A stretch of 64,000 bases of DNA from Secundilactobacillus pentosiphilus (GCF_002217985.1 NZ_BCMI01000017.1:1-64000); one strand, 5' to 3'. Counted from the first letter of the stretch, positions 39,018-48,456 are shown. The notes: generated from the letters alone by a model not told the origin. Program-made: numbers and translations.

Positions 39018-40001
39018 TTATTTAGTTCCAAAGACTTCCGGATTAACCGGAAATTCAGGCATTTTACCGTTTGAAAAATCAATAATGGCTTGTGCAGCCC
39101 CCGTTCCTAAAGCCTGATTAGCTTCCGCCGTTGTCCCGGCAATATGCGACGTCATAATGACATGGTCAGCACTAAACAGCGGGTTATCAGGAGCTGGTGG
39201 TTCTGGCTTGAATGAGTCTAAGGCTGCGCCGGCGATGACGTGCTGATTTAGCGCATCCGCCAAAGCCTCTTCATCAACGATGCCGCCACGCGCAGAATTG
39301 ATCAAAATCGCGTTGGATTTCATCATCGCAAGTTCTTTTTTACCGATCATCTTTTCGGTTTCAGGCGTCAATGGCATATGAATCGAAATAAAGTCCGCAA
39401 TTGGATAAATTTCTTCTAATGAATCATACATTTTAACTGGATCATCCTTAACGTATGGATCATAGCCGATCACGTTCATTTCAAACGCATTAGCAAACTT
39501 GGCTAACTGCCGGCCAATCTTACCTACCCCTAAAATGGCGAGGGTCTTGCCTCTGAGTTCGTTACCGTTAATCCCCATTTTGCTTGAAAAGTTAGGCATT
39601 GAACCATATTGAGCAAGACTGTCCTTCTTTTCGCGAACTAAGCGATCATCATCAACAATTTTGCGGCTTAACATCAACATACAGGTCAACGCATACTCCG
39701 CAACGGAAAAGGCGTTGGCACCATTTACCTTAGCTACTAACACGTGATGCTTAGTGGCACTGTCAACATCAACGTTATTAATCCCTGTTCCGTTTCTCGA
39801 AATGATCTGTAGCTCCTTACCAGCATCGATGACTTCATCTGGTAATTCGGATGAACGCATGATCACCGCGTAGGCATCTTTAATCTCCTTTTTCATAGTT
39901 GCAACATCCGTCGCTGGGGAAGTAACAACGGAAAAATGGTTTTCCTGCAGCAGCTTAATACCCGCATCATCAATCTTTTCACTCATTAATACTTTTCTCA
40001 T
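39018..40001 (-). CDS. D-isomer specific 2-hydroxyacid dehydrogenase (SerA-like)
   Basis: An NAD(P)-dependent dehydrogenase of 327 residues that interconverts 2-keto and D-2-hydroxy acids. Motifs: RNGTGINNVD (substrate-binding Arg), the Rossmann motif LGVGKIGRQLAKFA with YDPY, HMPLTPETEKMI, NSARGGIVDEEAL, and the catalytic His in SHIAGTTAEA. It lacks the ACT domain of true phosphoglycerate dehydrogenases and is short, so serine synthesis is not implied. The ATG at 40,001 has GGAGG upstream. It heads an operon with the DASS transporter and is divergent from the dehydratase at 40,356. It may reduce a keto acid made from sugar acids, such as tartronate semialdehyde or a pyruvate-like product. 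Confidence 0.85.
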   Translation of the reverse strand: MRKVLMSEKIDDAGIKLLQENHFSVVTSPATDVATMKKEIKDAYAVIMRSSELPDEVIDAGKELQIISRNGTGINNVDVDSATKHHVLVAKVNGANAFSVAEYALTCMLMLSRKIVDDDRLVREKKDSLAQYGSMPNFSSKMGINGNELRGKTLAILGVGKIGRQLAKFANAFEMNVIGYDPYVKDDPVKMYDSLEEIYPIADFISIHMPLTPETEKMIGKKELAMMKSNAILINSARGGIVDEEALADALNQHVIAGAALDSFKPEPPAPDNPLFSADHVIMTSHIAGTTAEANQALGTGAAQAIIDFSNGKMPEFPVNPEVFGTK

Positions 40002-40142
40002 CACTGTGACCTCCAATAGATTTATCGTTTAATGATTTAACACTGAACTCGTTGCTTTGTTTACAGTTCGATTATAAGTGATTAAATTCACGTGATTAAA
40101 GTGACTATGATTTGCCGAGGTGAACAAAAAGTAGCTGCAACA

Positions 40143-40177
40143 AAATATTTGGCGGTAAAAGCCACCATTAAATATTT
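40143..40177. promoter_or_regulatory. Dyad in the divergent dehydrogenase/dehydratase promoter region
   Basis: AAATATTT (40,143-40,150) recurs at 40,170-40,177 within a larger dyad, with TGGCGGT and GCCACCA inside it. It lies between the two divergent starts and may bind the nearby LysR regulator. The rest of 40,002-40,355 shows no gene. Confidence 0.35.
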
Positions 40178-40187
40178 CAAGAGTGTC

Positions 40188-40201
40188 TGCAACCGCTTTC
40201 A
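40188..40201 (-). promoter_or_regulatory. cre-like site for CcpA
   Basis: On the minus strand TGAAAGCGGTTGCA matches 13 of 14 positions of TGWAANCGNTNWCA. It lies between divergent sugar-acid genes, so carbon catabolite repression of both is likely. Confidence 0.6.
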
Positions 40202-40355
40202 AAACGGCATTTTCACGAAAAGCGCCTTTTTACTTCAAACTTGTCACAGTAACCAAAAGTCCCCCTGAGGAACTTAAGGTGACTATTCATTTGTGATTAT
40301 TTTAACTATTCTCGAATTGTAAACATCATTCTTTCATCGTTTAGGAGGTTATTTT

Positions 40356-41573
40356 ATGCAAATTACTAGTATTGACGTGATGCAGGTTCCCAGTGAAGAT
40401 CCTAGCTTCAGCGGCAATGGCTCAGGTAGCCAAGAAGCGTGGAGTCCCTTAGTCATCAGAATTAATACCGACGAAGGCATCTCTGGTTTTGGTGAAGCTG
40501 GTTTAGCCTATGGCAAAGGATGGCGTGGCGGCTACGGGATGTTACAGGATTTCGGCCGTGTCATTATCGGTGAAGACCCGCTGAACATTGAGAAGATTTG
40601 GAACCAGCTGCTAACGACCACTTATTGGGGCATTGCTGGCGGTGTGGTGGTCAACGCAGCAATCAGCGCGATAGATATCGCGTTGTGGGACATTAAGGGG
40701 AAATATTATAAGACCCCCGTTTATCAGCTGCTGGGCGGTAAAACCAACGACCACCTGAGGTCATATGCCAGTCAGCTTCAATATAACTGGGGCGAAGATA
40801 TTAAAAAGTTAAAGTTGTATACGCCAGCTGAGTACGCCGAAGTAACCAAGCGGATCATGGCTGAGGGGTATGATGCTATGAAATTCGATCCCATCTTACT
40901 TAGTGAAAAACCCGACGGCAGCGACGAATGGCACACCCGCGGAACCATTTCAAAACACGTCATTGACGTTGCTTACAACCGGGTAAAGGCCGTCCGCGAA
41001 GCTGGTGGTGATGACCTGGATATCATTATTGATATGCACGCAAATTCGGACACTACTTCCGCCATTAAAATTGGGCAGGCGCTCGAAGATTTGAACATTC
41101 TGTACTACGAAGAACCGGTCAATACCCTGAATTCGGATAACACTAAGGAAGTTGCTGAAAAAGTGAATATTCCGATTGCGGCCGGCGAACGGGTCTTCAC
41201 GCGGTTTGGTTTCCGAAAGTTCTTTGAGGATCGCTCCATTAAAGTGGCCCAACCTGATCTATGCCTTTGCGGCGGCATCACCGAAGCCAAAAAAATCTGC
41301 GATATGGCATACACCTACGACATTAACGCGCAGGTTCACGTGTGCGGCAGCCCGATTGCCGTTGCGGCAGCCGTTCAAGTAGAAGCCGTTATTCCTAACT
41401 TTTTAATTCACGAAGTTTACCAACGGGCACGCAATGCTAAAGACCGGGCCACTTGCAAGTACGACGACTTTCAGGCCGTCAATGGCCATATCGACATTCC
41501 GGACCGCCCAGGGATCGGCCAAGAACTGACGGAACAAACCATTGCTAACAGTAAAATAGTGACTTTAGATTAA
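40356..41573 (+). CDS. Mandelate racemase/muconate lactonizing enzyme-family dehydratase
   Basis: An enolase-superfamily enzyme of 405 residues. The N-terminal capping domain (1-125) holds GFGEAGLAYGKG. The barrel (130-370) shows a basic residue in AMKFDP, and metal ligands in IIIDMHANSD, LYYEEPV and AAGERVF, then QPDLCLCGGITEAKK and a HVCGSPIAVAAAVQ segment. The pattern fits the mandelate-racemase subgroup with a HVCGS His as general acid, as in galactonate or similar sugar-acid dehydratases, but the exact acid cannot be named. GAGG lies before the ATG. The lactonase gene follows after 14 bases, so a lactone may be opened and the acid dehydrated to a 2-keto-3-deoxy acid. A cre-like site is upstream. 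Confidence 0.85.
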   Translation: MQITSIDVMQVPSEDPSFSGNGSGSQEAWSPLVIRINTDEGISGFGEAGLAYGKGWRGGYGMLQDFGRVIIGEDPLNIEKIWNQLLTTTYWGIAGGVVVNAAISAIDIALWDIKGKYYKTPVYQLLGGKTNDHLRSYASQLQYNWGEDIKKLKLYTPAEYAEVTKRIMAEGYDAMKFDPILLSEKPDGSDEWHTRGTISKHVIDVAYNRVKAVREAGGDDLDIIIDMHANSDTTSAIKIGQALEDLNILYYEEPVNTLNSDNTKEVAEKVNIPIAAGERVFTRFGFRKFFEDRSIKVAQPDLCLCGGITEAKKICDMAYTYDINAQVHVCGSPIAVAAAVQVEAVIPNFLIHEVYQRARNAKDRATCKYDDFQAVNGHIDIPDRPGIGQELTEQTIANSKIVTLD

Positions 41574-41587
41574 AGGAGCGATAAATC

Positions 41588-42715
41588 ATGATCGATAAAT
41601 TTTTATTAGGTGGCTACACCAGCGATAGTTACACTAAGAACAACCAATCTGATGGCATCTACGTTGCAGAACTAGATACCGACAAGAAGGAGATCACCAA
41701 TATCTCATTACTTGCTCAGGTTGAAAACCCAGCCTTTTTCAACCCCTCCACAACGGGCAAAAAGATTGCCACTGTCTTAACCAGGGACGATCGTGAAGGT
41801 GGCGTTGCAATGATCGACGCCGTCTCCGGCAAAACGATTTCAGAAAGTTACCTGCCCCAAAAGCACGGCTCATACGAAGCCTACAACGCTGCTGACAATC
41901 TGTATTTCTGGAACGAACTCCCCTACACGGTTCCTTCCTACGTGTCGATTGATACCCAGCATAAAATTCTCTTTGCCGCCAACTACAATACCAACGCCAT
42001 TCATACGTATAAGATGGATGATGATTTCAACATCACTGACACTCACACCTACCCCATCGAGGGCCATGGTCCACTCGTTGAGCAAGACCACGCCCATATT
42101 CATTTTGCTAGGCTTCTGCCAGATGGCCGCTTAATTGTCTGCGGTTTGGGTTGTGACAAACTGTTCGTTTATGATGTTAATCACGAAGATGCCACATTAA
42201 CGCCGGTTTTTGAATTAAAAATGCATCCTGGATTTGGGCCACGCCAAATTGCAATGGCTCACAAGAGTAACTATTTATATGTTCTTGGCGAATTAGCTAG
42301 CCGGGTGGCCGTGATTGAATATGACCCTCAAACTGGTAAATTAGCTTGGGTGGACGATTATTCAAATATCCCTGAAGGTTATGCTGGTCATAATGGCTCG
42401 GCAGCCATTCGTCTTTCAGCTGACGAAAAGTACCTGTATGTATCCAACCGGGGACATAATTCCTTGGCCGTCCACCAGGTTTTAGACGATGGCAGACGCT
42501 TGGAAAAAATTCAGCAAATTAAAACTGAAGGTGTTTTCCCAAGAGATTTCAGTTTAAGTAAGAATGACGACTTTTTACTTTGTGCCAATCAAAATAGTAA
42601 CGAACTCATTTTATTTAATCGTGATAAAGCCAGTGGCTTTCTGAGTGTTGCTCAAAGGCACATCAAACACGATGCGTGTGTACGTGTGTTAGAGGCAACG
42701 GACTTTCTAAGCTAA
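41588..42715 (+). CDS. Seven-bladed beta-propeller lactonase family protein
   Basis: A cytoplasmic protein of 375 residues resembling the lactonase family that includes 6-phosphogluconolactonase Pgl of Escherichia coli. Blade-like repeats are visible: FLLGGYTSDSYT, GIYVAELDTDKKEI, ILFAANYNTNAIHTYKMDD, LFVYDVNHED, YLYVLGELASRVAVIEYD, YLYVSNRGHNSLAVHQV and FLLCANQNSNELILFNRD. The gene is 14 bases after the dehydratase, so it probably hydrolyses the sugar lactone produced by a dehydrogenase, supplying the open acid. The pentose phosphate lactonase role is possible but less likely in this context. Confidence 0.85.
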   Translation: MIDKFLLGGYTSDSYTKNNQSDGIYVAELDTDKKEITNISLLAQVENPAFFNPSTTGKKIATVLTRDDREGGVAMIDAVSGKTISESYLPQKHGSYEAYNAADNLYFWNELPYTVPSYVSIDTQHKILFAANYNTNAIHTYKMDDDFNITDTHTYPIEGHGPLVEQDHAHIHFARLLPDGRLIVCGLGCDKLFVYDVNHEDATLTPVFELKMHPGFGPRQIAMAHKSNYLYVLGELASRVAVIEYDPQTGKLAWVDDYSNIPEGYAGHNGSAAIRLSADEKYLYVSNRGHNSLAVHQVLDDGRRLEKIQQIKTEGVFPRDFSLSKNDDFLLCANQNSNELILFNRDKASGFLSVAQRHIKHDACVRVLEATDFLS

Positions 42716-42726
42716 CATCACAGCTG

Positions 42727-42780
42727 AAACGCAATAATGCCTGTCCTGACAAAGCTGTCGGAACAGGCATTATTGCGTTC
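42727..42780. terminator. Long bidirectional stem-loop between convergent genes
   Basis: Seventeen-base perfect arms at 42,728-42,744 and 42,763-42,779, with an inner TGACA/TGTCG stem. It sits between the lactonase (plus) and LysR (minus) stops. The T-tracts are weak, but the position fits a shared terminator. Confidence 0.75.
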
Positions 42781-42794
42781 ATTTAACGATTTTC

Positions 42795-43685
42795 TTATTT
42801 AAAACTAGCAATGAATTGTCTCACCACTGGATTATCCTCTTTTTTATTATAGATGAGGACTGAGGAATAGTAGGTATTCAGCTCATTATCAATGTTCAAG
42901 AATTTGATCATTGGGTTGAGCGTGCTTTCAACCGATGCAAGCGGCCGGGGGAAAAAGCCGATCCCCCTATCAATAGCAATCAGCAAATCACGTTGTTCAA
43001 TCGACGACACCCGCTGAATCTGCCTCTTAGAAAAAATACCGTCGTATTTCTTGTAAAACACATCTTGGAGATAAGTTGATTCCGAATTATTGTAATAAAG
43101 AACTGGCCGGTTTCTTAACAGTTCTAAATCGATGCTTTCCGTTTTACTTAACGGATTTAGTTTGCTAACACCCACGACCATTTCATCTTCAACCAGCTTT
43201 TTAACGCCAATGGCGGCATCATGATTTGTATCAGGTTCATACTCTGGCGTTACCGCCAAATGAAGGCGATTGGCCGCCACCATCGCTTGCAGCCGCTTCC
43301 CGCTTTCCTCCCTTAATTCGATTTGCACATCCGGATTTTCCGTTAAAAATTTTTCAAAGACTTGTTGGACAAAGGTTGCCTGATTTTGAGACGAAAAGCC
43401 CAAAATAATTTTGTTAGAATCACTGGCACTTTCCATTTGAATTTTGTTATAGGCATCCGTATAGCTGTTCACAATGTCTTCTGCCGTCACGATAAATTCG
43501 GTTCCCAGCTTGGTCAAACTAGTATTGTTTTTCTGACGGTTAAACAGCTTAACGCCGAGTTCATTTTCGATTTGGTCCATTTGTTTAGAAACTGCTCTAG
43601 GCGATAAAAACAGTTTTTCTGCAGCTGACCTAAAACTGCCATACTTGGCAATTGTTAAAAAAGTACGTAACTTATTGATATCCAC
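42795..43685 (-). CDS. LysR-family transcription regulator
   Basis: A regulator of 296 residues. The start is taken as the GTG at 43,685 because GGGGTG lies seven bases upstream and MDINKLRTFLTIAKYGSFRS is a standard LysR start; an ATG at 43,706 lacks a site. The helix-turn-helix is SAAEKLFLSPRAVSKQMDQI, and an effector-binding domain follows (GFSSQNQATFVQQVFEKFL). It lies between the dehydratase/lactonase pair and glucarate dehydratase, and is divergent from the latter. It is the likely activator of the sugar-acid cluster, responding to one of its acids or keto acids. Confidence 0.88.
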   Translation of the reverse strand: MDINKLRTFLTIAKYGSFRSAAEKLFLSPRAVSKQMDQIENELGVKLFNRQKNNTSLTKLGTEFIVTAEDIVNSYTDAYNKIQMESASDSNKIILGFSSQNQATFVQQVFEKFLTENPDVQIELREESGKRLQAMVAANRLHLAVTPEYEPDTNHDAAIGVKKLVEDEMVVGVSKLNPLSKTESIDLELLRNRPVLYYNNSESTYLQDVFYKKYDGIFSKRQIQRVSSIEQRDLLIAIDRGIGFFPRPLASVESTLNPMIKFLNIDNELNTYYSSVLIYNKKEDNPVVRQFIASFK

Positions 43686-43864
43686 ATTTTTCACCCCTAA
43701 TGACATAATATGGCGCCATTAATTTACTCTTATTGTATAACACATTACCGACTATAAGAACTATTGGTTCACGTAAGGTCCCTTTCGTAACTGTTTAAAT
43801 CTCGCAATACTCGTTAAAATAAAGGTATACAAAAGTTAAATAAATCACAAAGGAGCGAATTAAA

Positions 43865-45193
43865 ATGACAGTCCCTAAAATTACAAAAATGGAAGTTTAC
43901 CCTGTAGCCGGTTATGACAGTATGTTAATGAATCTTAGCGGCGCCCACGGCCCGTATTTCACCAGAAACCTGGTCATTCTAACCACTGATAATGGTTTGA
44001 CTGGTGTAGGCGAAATTCCTGGTGGTAAAGCAATCACCGACACACTCAACGATTCTAAGGACTTGGTGTTAGGCAGTACCATTGGCGATTACAAAAACGT
44101 GTTAAAACGCGTCCACACTAAATACGGTTACCGCGATGCAGGCGGCCGTGGTAAGCAAACCTTTGATCTAAGAACAACGATTCACGTTGTCACAGCAATT
44201 GAAACCGCCTTCTTGGATATTTTGGGCAAGTACTTGCACGTGCCTGTAGCTGCGCTCTTAGGCGATGGTCAGCAACGTGAAAATGTCGGCATTTTAGGCT
44301 ACTTATTCTTTGTGGGTGATAGTTCTAAAACAAAGTTGCCCTACCTTAAAGACGATGATAATTCCGATGACTGGGGAAAGCTACGGCGACAGCCCGCAAT
44401 GGACGCTGATTCCATCGTTAAATTAGCCAAGGCCGCCTACGACCGTTACGGATTTAAAACCTTTAAGCTTAAAGGCGGTGTCCTAGACGGCGAAAAGGAA
44501 GTTCAAGTCATGAAGGCCTTGCACGAGGCGTTTCCAGAAGCCAAACTTGACTTGGATCCTAACGGCGCTTGGTCATTGAAAGAAGCCCTGCACTATGCTG
44601 ATGAATTAAAGGGTGTCCTCCACTACATTGAAGATCCATGTGGCGCAGAAGACGGATTTTCTGGGCGAGAGATTCTTTCAGAATTCCTCAAAAAGACGCA
44701 TATGCCGACTGCGACAAATATGGTCGACACTGATTGGCGTCAAATGTCTCACGCAATCGCCCTTAACGCCGTTTCAATTCCGCTGGCTGATCCGCACTTC
44801 TGGACCATGGAAGGTGCCGTTCGGGTTGCTCAGCTATGCTCAGAGTTTGGCTTGAATTGGGGCATTCACTCTAATAATCACTTTGATATTTCACTGGCCA
44901 TGGCCGTCAACACCGCGGCTGCCGCTCCGGGAAACGTCTATGATATTGATACTCACTGGATCTGGCAAGACGGCCAAAATTTGACGAAGAACCCTTATAA
45001 GATTGAAAATGGGGAAATCAAGGTGCCAAAAACTAATGAAGGCCTGGGTGTCGAACTCGACATGGATGCCGTATTAGCCGCAAACAAACTCTATAACGAT
45101 AAGGGTCTCGGTGCTCGAAATGATGCCGAAGCAATGCAATACTTGATTCCTAACTGGCAGTTTGATCCTAAAAAACCAGCGATGGTTCGTTAA
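43865..45193 (+). CDS. gudD: Glucarate dehydratase
   Basis: An enolase-superfamily enzyme of 442 residues that dehydrates D-glucarate (and L-idarate) to 5-keto-4-deoxyglucarate. The length and motifs fit the glucarate dehydratase subgroup: the basic pair in FKLKGG, metal ligands in LDLDPNGAW and [20 protein letters not shown], then the His in [14 protein letters not shown] and a [11 protein letters not shown] segment. The ribosome site AAGGAGCG is well placed. The gene is divergent from the LysR gene, with only about 180 bases between, so LysR probably controls it. The next step, a keto-deoxyglucarate aldolase, is not in the window. A hairpin with CCCCC/GGGGG arms follows the stop. Confidence 0.88.
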   Translation: MTVPKITKMEVYPVAGYDSMLMNLSGAHGPYFTRNLVILTTDNGLTGVGEIPGGKAITDTLNDSKDLVLGSTIGDYKNVLKRVHTKYGYRDAGGRGKQTFDLRTTIHVVTAIETAFLDILGKYLHVPVAALLGDGQQRENVGILGYLFFVGDSSKTKLPYLKDDDNSDDWGKLRRQPAMDADSIVKLAKAAYDRYGFKTFKLKGGVLDGEKEVQVMKALHEAFPEAKLDLDPNGAWSLKEALHYADELKGVLHYIEDPCGAEDGFSGREILSEFLKKTHMPTATNMVDTDWRQMSHAIALNAVSIPLADPHFWTMEGAVRVAQLCSEFGLNWGIHSNNHFDISLAMAVNTAAAAPGNVYDIDTHWIWQDGQNLTKNPYKIENGEIKVPKTNEGLGVELDMDAVLAANKLYNDKGLGARNDAEAMQYLIPNWQFDPKKPAMVR

Positions 45194-45237
45194 GAAGGCC
45201 CCCCACACATTAAATTAAAAACGTTATATTAACCCAA

Positions 45238-45267
45238 ACCCCCGAAGCTGATATTAACTTCGGGGGT
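45238..45267. terminator. Terminator-like hairpin after gudD
   Basis: ACCCCCGAAG / CTTCGGGGGT arms at 45,238-45,247 and 45,258-45,267. There is no strong T-tract. It resembles the hairpins at 64-95 and 32,832-32,873. Confidence 0.65.
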
Positions 45268-45370
45268 ATGTTAGTGGCATCAAAATATTCTGTTCGCGAA
45301 GCTTTATGACTAACTAATAATATTAAGATATTAAGTATCGGCATGATATAGCGTGAAAAATGACATTTAT

Positions 45371-45628
45371 TTAATCCAATAAGAACGCCGCATCCGCCGT
45401 TGCCCAGTCCTTTACCCAGTCTGAGACATCTTTGCTGCTAACATCACCATCTACCATCCACTCAATTTCATACAGCTTGCTGGGATCATCGTCTAATTTA
45501 TAACCCTTACCCCGCACGGTTTTGATCGTTTCACTCACGCCCATTACCGTACTTTCAATGATTTCAGCTTTTGCTGGCTGCGTTACCACATATTTAACAC
45601 CGTCAACAGTAACGATCTGTTTGCTCAT
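45371..45628 (-). CDS. Conserved-looking 85-aa protein of unknown function
   Basis: A small acidic cytoplasmic protein. The ATG at 45,628 follows AAGGAG by nine bases; the longer frame to 45,667 has none. The N-terminal half is beta-rich (IVTVDGVKYVVTQPAKAEII), then a segment with SETIKTVRGKGYKL, then an acidic C-terminus (DVSDWVKDWATADAAFLLD) that is probably helical. There is no signal peptide or membrane segment. I do not recognise the family. It stands alone between gudD and a plus-strand secreted-protein gene. A hairpin with a T-tract at 45,731-45,753 lies about 100 bases upstream on the same strand, which could act in its leader. Confidence 0.65.
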   Translation of the reverse strand: MSKQIVTVDGVKYVVTQPAKAEIIESTVMGVSETIKTVRGKGYKLDDDPSKLYEIEWMVDGDVSSKDVSDWVKDWATADAAFLLD

Positions 45629-45730
45629 CCTTAACCACTCCTTTGGCTTCAATACAATTATAGCCATATTTATGCTTACGCCTTAAGTACTTTGAACTAA
45701 TTAAAACAGTGTTTGATTTTCTTACCATAA

Positions 45731-45753
45731 AAAGCTAATCCTCTCAGATCAGC
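45731..45753 (-). terminator. Hairpin with TGAGAG loop and T-tract, possible leader attenuator
   Basis: On the minus strand AGCTGATCTGAGAGGATTAGCT is followed by a short T-run. It lies upstream of the 85-aa gene rather than after a minus-strand gene. Its loop matches that of the GntP terminator at 36,093-36,120. Confidence 0.5.
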
Positions 45754-45964
45754 TCGACATCACATCTTTTAAACGTCAGCAAAAGTCCAGGAATTCTAAA
45801 GCCGTTTTTCAGTTCCATTTTAGTTAAATTTCTTAACCGCTAACTTCAAACAAATTTAGTTAGATGAATTTTGCTTTGTGAAATCATTTTCAAAAATTAG
45901 TATTTAACCGATATGTTTTCAGGTATAATTAAAGCTTCAACATAAACCGTAAGGGGAAGAGAAC

Positions 45965-47065
45965 TTGAATATTTTAGGAAAAACAGTCATTTTAGGATTA
46001 TCAGCTACGTGTTTAGGGACTGCTGGAAACTTTCGAACAGCCCATGCTTCAAATGTAAAAGTAACGCAGTACAAGGCCTTAAAAACTAACAAGTATACTG
46101 TCGTTAGTGGCTCTAAAGGTTATTTGTACAAAGACGCAACTTTGAAGCACAAGTTGCATAGCGTCAAAAATTATTCAAAAGCAAGGTTTATTGTGTCTAA
46201 AGAAGCTATCGTAAGGCATCATAATGGTAAAAAGGCTGTATATTATCATGTTAAAAACAGTAAGGTTTCAGGCTGGCTCTGGCACGGCTATTTAACTAGG
46301 ATATCTGTTAAAAAGACTGCAACAGCGCAGAATACGGATCTACAACAGAAAGTTACTAGTTTGCAACAGCAGCTAAATGATTTGAAGAATCAAAACTCAA
46401 ATTCATCAAAGACAGTACCAACTACTAACTTAGTGGATGTAACAGCTCAAATTTCCAGTTTACGGCAAGAATTAAATTATTTAAAGAATCAATTCGTTAG
46501 CCCCATGTCCCCCAAAACAATCAGTGTAAGCACTGATAACCACACTACTCCTGTCTCTAATACAGACGTTTCTATAACAACTAAAGCAAATAATAGCTCA
46601 GATAATGATAACCCATTTAATGGCACTCCTACAGAATATTACGTACAGGACACCGGAAAATTTTATTTGTATCCAAATGAAAAAGAAGGATATCCAACCA
46701 TTCTTAGTGATGGCTCAAAACAAAATAAGTTTACGAAGACACTGCAAATATATGCCCATACTGATGCAACTAATACCTATGGTTGGTCTTGGGGAAAAGG
46801 TATGCTTCCGGTTAAGTATAATGGTCAAACAGGTTATATCTATCGGACCAGCATGACACTTGTACCTGTAAATGAACGCTTTTATCACCTAGAAAATTTA
46901 CCTGATAACGCTGGCTATGGGAACATCGCACCAACAGAAGTTAAAATTTCAAATCCACTAGTAGATGGTGCCACTTGGACACAATATACTAAGGACGCAA
47001 AGTACTTTAATAAAGTTTACTGGACTTACCAAGCAGCAACAAACACTTGGAAAAAGGACGAATAA
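45965..47065 (+). CDS. Secreted protein with two SH3-like domains and a coiled coil
   Basis: A protein of 366 residues from a TTG start with AAGGGGAAG upstream. The N-terminus is a signal peptide (a hydrophobic stretch, then a cut near AHA). An SH3/GW-like domain (about residues 35-115) contains GYLYKDATLKHKLHS and ends SGWLWHGYLTRI. A short coiled coil (LQQKVTSLQQQLNDLKNQ, and again LRQELNYLKNQF) and a Ser/Thr/Asn linker follow. A second SH3-like domain (about 225-305) contains EYYVQDTGKFYLYPNE and GQTGYIYRTSMTLVP. There is no sortase motif; such domains usually bind the cell wall non-covalently. The substrate or partner is unknown. A promoter-like TATAAT is upstream. Confidence 0.75.
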   Translation: MNILGKTVILGLSATCLGTAGNFRTAHASNVKVTQYKALKTNKYTVVSGSKGYLYKDATLKHKLHSVKNYSKARFIVSKEAIVRHHNGKKAVYYHVKNSKVSGWLWHGYLTRISVKKTATAQNTDLQQKVTSLQQQLNDLKNQNSNSSKTVPTTNLVDVTAQISSLRQELNYLKNQFVSPMSPKTISVSTDNHTTPVSNTDVSITTKANNSSDNDNPFNGTPTEYYVQDTGKFYLYPNEKEGYPTILSDGSKQNKFTKTLQIYAHTDATNTYGWSWGKGMLPVKYNGQTGYIYRTSMTLVPVNERFYHLENLPDNAGYGNIAPTEVKISNPLVDGATWTQYTKDAKYFNKVYWTYQAATNTWKKDE

Positions 47066-47202
47066 TTAAAAATCTTAATTAATTTCTATAGATAAAGATT
47101 AACAACAAGCTCACTGCTTCGGCATGGGCTTTTTATTTACCTTTAACAAGTTAATAAATCAAGTTTGAAAAAGATTACGTATTGAAATAGCAACTAAAGC
47201 AA

Positions 47203-47234
47203 GAAAAGAGGACTGAGTTTTCACTCAGTCCTCT
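47203..47234 (-). terminator. Terminator of the 171-aa secreted protein gene
   Basis: AGAGGACTGAG / CTCAGTCCTCT arms at 47,207-47,217 and 47,224-47,234. On the minus strand a TTTTC run follows. It lies 17 bases past the stop codon. Confidence 0.85.
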
Positions 47235-47250
47235 CCGCAAAACTTTCCCG

Positions 47251-47766
47251 TCAGCTTCTTGACCCACTCGTCGATGCCGTCTTCTGATAATGATGCTTCG
47301 TCGCGTGATGCAGCATCAAATCATATTTTTGATGCTTTGGCATGAGGCCTACTTGTCCGCCCCCATTAGTTAGAATGGCAACGTACTTCTTGCTGCCAAT
47401 TTTAACCGTGGTCTTCTTCATCGGCGAATCACCGTTGGCATCCATCAGCGAATAGCTATACCAGCCATTCTTGTGTTTCTTAAAGGCAAACCACTTGCCA
47501 TTTTTAAACTTCTTAGAAATCGCATATGTGCCATACTTCCTGTACTTACCGTGACTATATTGATAAAAGGTCATGTGCTTAGAGCTGATCTTATACTTTT
47601 CCTTGTTATAACCATCATTCTCGTACCAAGTCCCCCTAAAGGTATGCGGTACAGCGCTTAGATTAGTGGCAGCACTCGCTTTAGTTTGACCAACGCCAAA
47701 GAATAGCGCAGCTGAGGCCACAGTAGCAGTGGCATATAATAAACCCTTTTTCCCAAACAGATTCAT
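47251..47766 (-). CDS. Secreted small protein of unknown function
   Basis: A protein of 171 residues, or 173 from a GTG at 47,772; GGAGGAG precedes both. The N-terminus is a clear signal peptide (MNLFGKKGLLYATATVASAA, cut near TKASA). The mature part is rich in Lys, Tyr, Gly and His. It has strands such as HTFRGTWYENDG, KISSKHMTFYQYSHGKYRKYG and GKWFAFKKHKNGWYSYSL, a beta-rich pattern with many aromatics. No anchor, catalytic motif or known domain was recognised. A role at the cell surface, such as wall binding, is only a guess. It stands alone with its own terminator. Confidence 0.72.
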   Translation of the reverse strand: MNLFGKKGLLYATATVASAALFFGVGQTKASAATNLSAVPHTFRGTWYENDGYNKEKYKISSKHMTFYQYSHGKYRKYGTYAISKKFKNGKWFAFKKHKNGWYSYSLMDANGDSPMKKTTVKIGSKKYVAILTNGGGQVGLMPKHQKYDLMLHHATKHHYQKTASTSGSRS

Positions 47767-47865
47767 GCTCACATCTCCTCCAAAATAATTAAATGTTCAA
47801 ATATGATTATACCTGTTGAAACGGTTTTGAGCACAAAAAACATAGCTGATGACAAACGAATTATT

Positions 47866-48303
47866 CTATGGTTTTAACTGCTCATCCATATATGTCTGCA
47901 GTTTACTTAAATCCTCGGCAAAGCGTTTAGCATGATCGCCCAGTACTTGCTGTAACTCTTCGTTATTGGCTTGGTAGAAAACACTAATGTGATCAGCCAA
48001 CTGACGCGACTTGGTGGTCAGCAAAATGAACTTATACCGGCTATCTTTTTTCGAGGGTGCCCTAACGATCAACCCCTTTTTTTCCATCAGTTTTAATAAC
48101 GCTGTTGCCGAAGACTTTTGAATATTAAATTCCCGTTCAACGTTAGTCTGGTAAATTTCTCGTTGTCGTTCATTGCGATACAAAAAATCAATAATACTCA
48201 TTTGCGCCTGCGTAATCCCAATTTTATGCGCTTCTCGTTCCGAGAAACGCTGAAAACTATTATTCAGTTTTTTAATCAAAGCCCCAAAGATAATCTGTTC
48301 CAT
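47866..48303 (-). CDS. MarR-family transcription regulator of an efflux pump
   Basis: A regulator of 145 residues. The winged-helix core spans TQAQMSIIDFLYRNERQREI, VEREFNIQKSSATALLKLM (recognition helix) and APSKKDSRYKFILLT (wing), with flanking helices for dimer formation. GGAAGTG precedes the ATG. It is divergent from the DHA2-type drug efflux gene, with about 150 bases between the starts, so it almost certainly represses that gene and itself. The inducing compound cannot be deduced. Confidence 0.87.
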   Translation of the reverse strand: MEQIIFGALIKKLNNSFQRFSEREAHKIGITQAQMSIIDFLYRNERQREIYQTNVEREFNIQKSSATALLKLMEKKGLIVRAPSKKDSRYKFILLTTKSRQLADHISVFYQANNEELQQVLGDHAKRFAEDLSKLQTYMDEQLKP

Positions 48304-48456
48304 TTTTAAACACTTCCAAACAAAACTAATTTTAATTACTCCATACTAACGAAAAAATTTACTAAAGTAAACCCAAGCAATAGTTGTATTCAAGATGAAT
48401 TAGTGATAGGTTATCAATTAGTGCTATATAGAACTATTATCTTTTGGAGGTTATTC

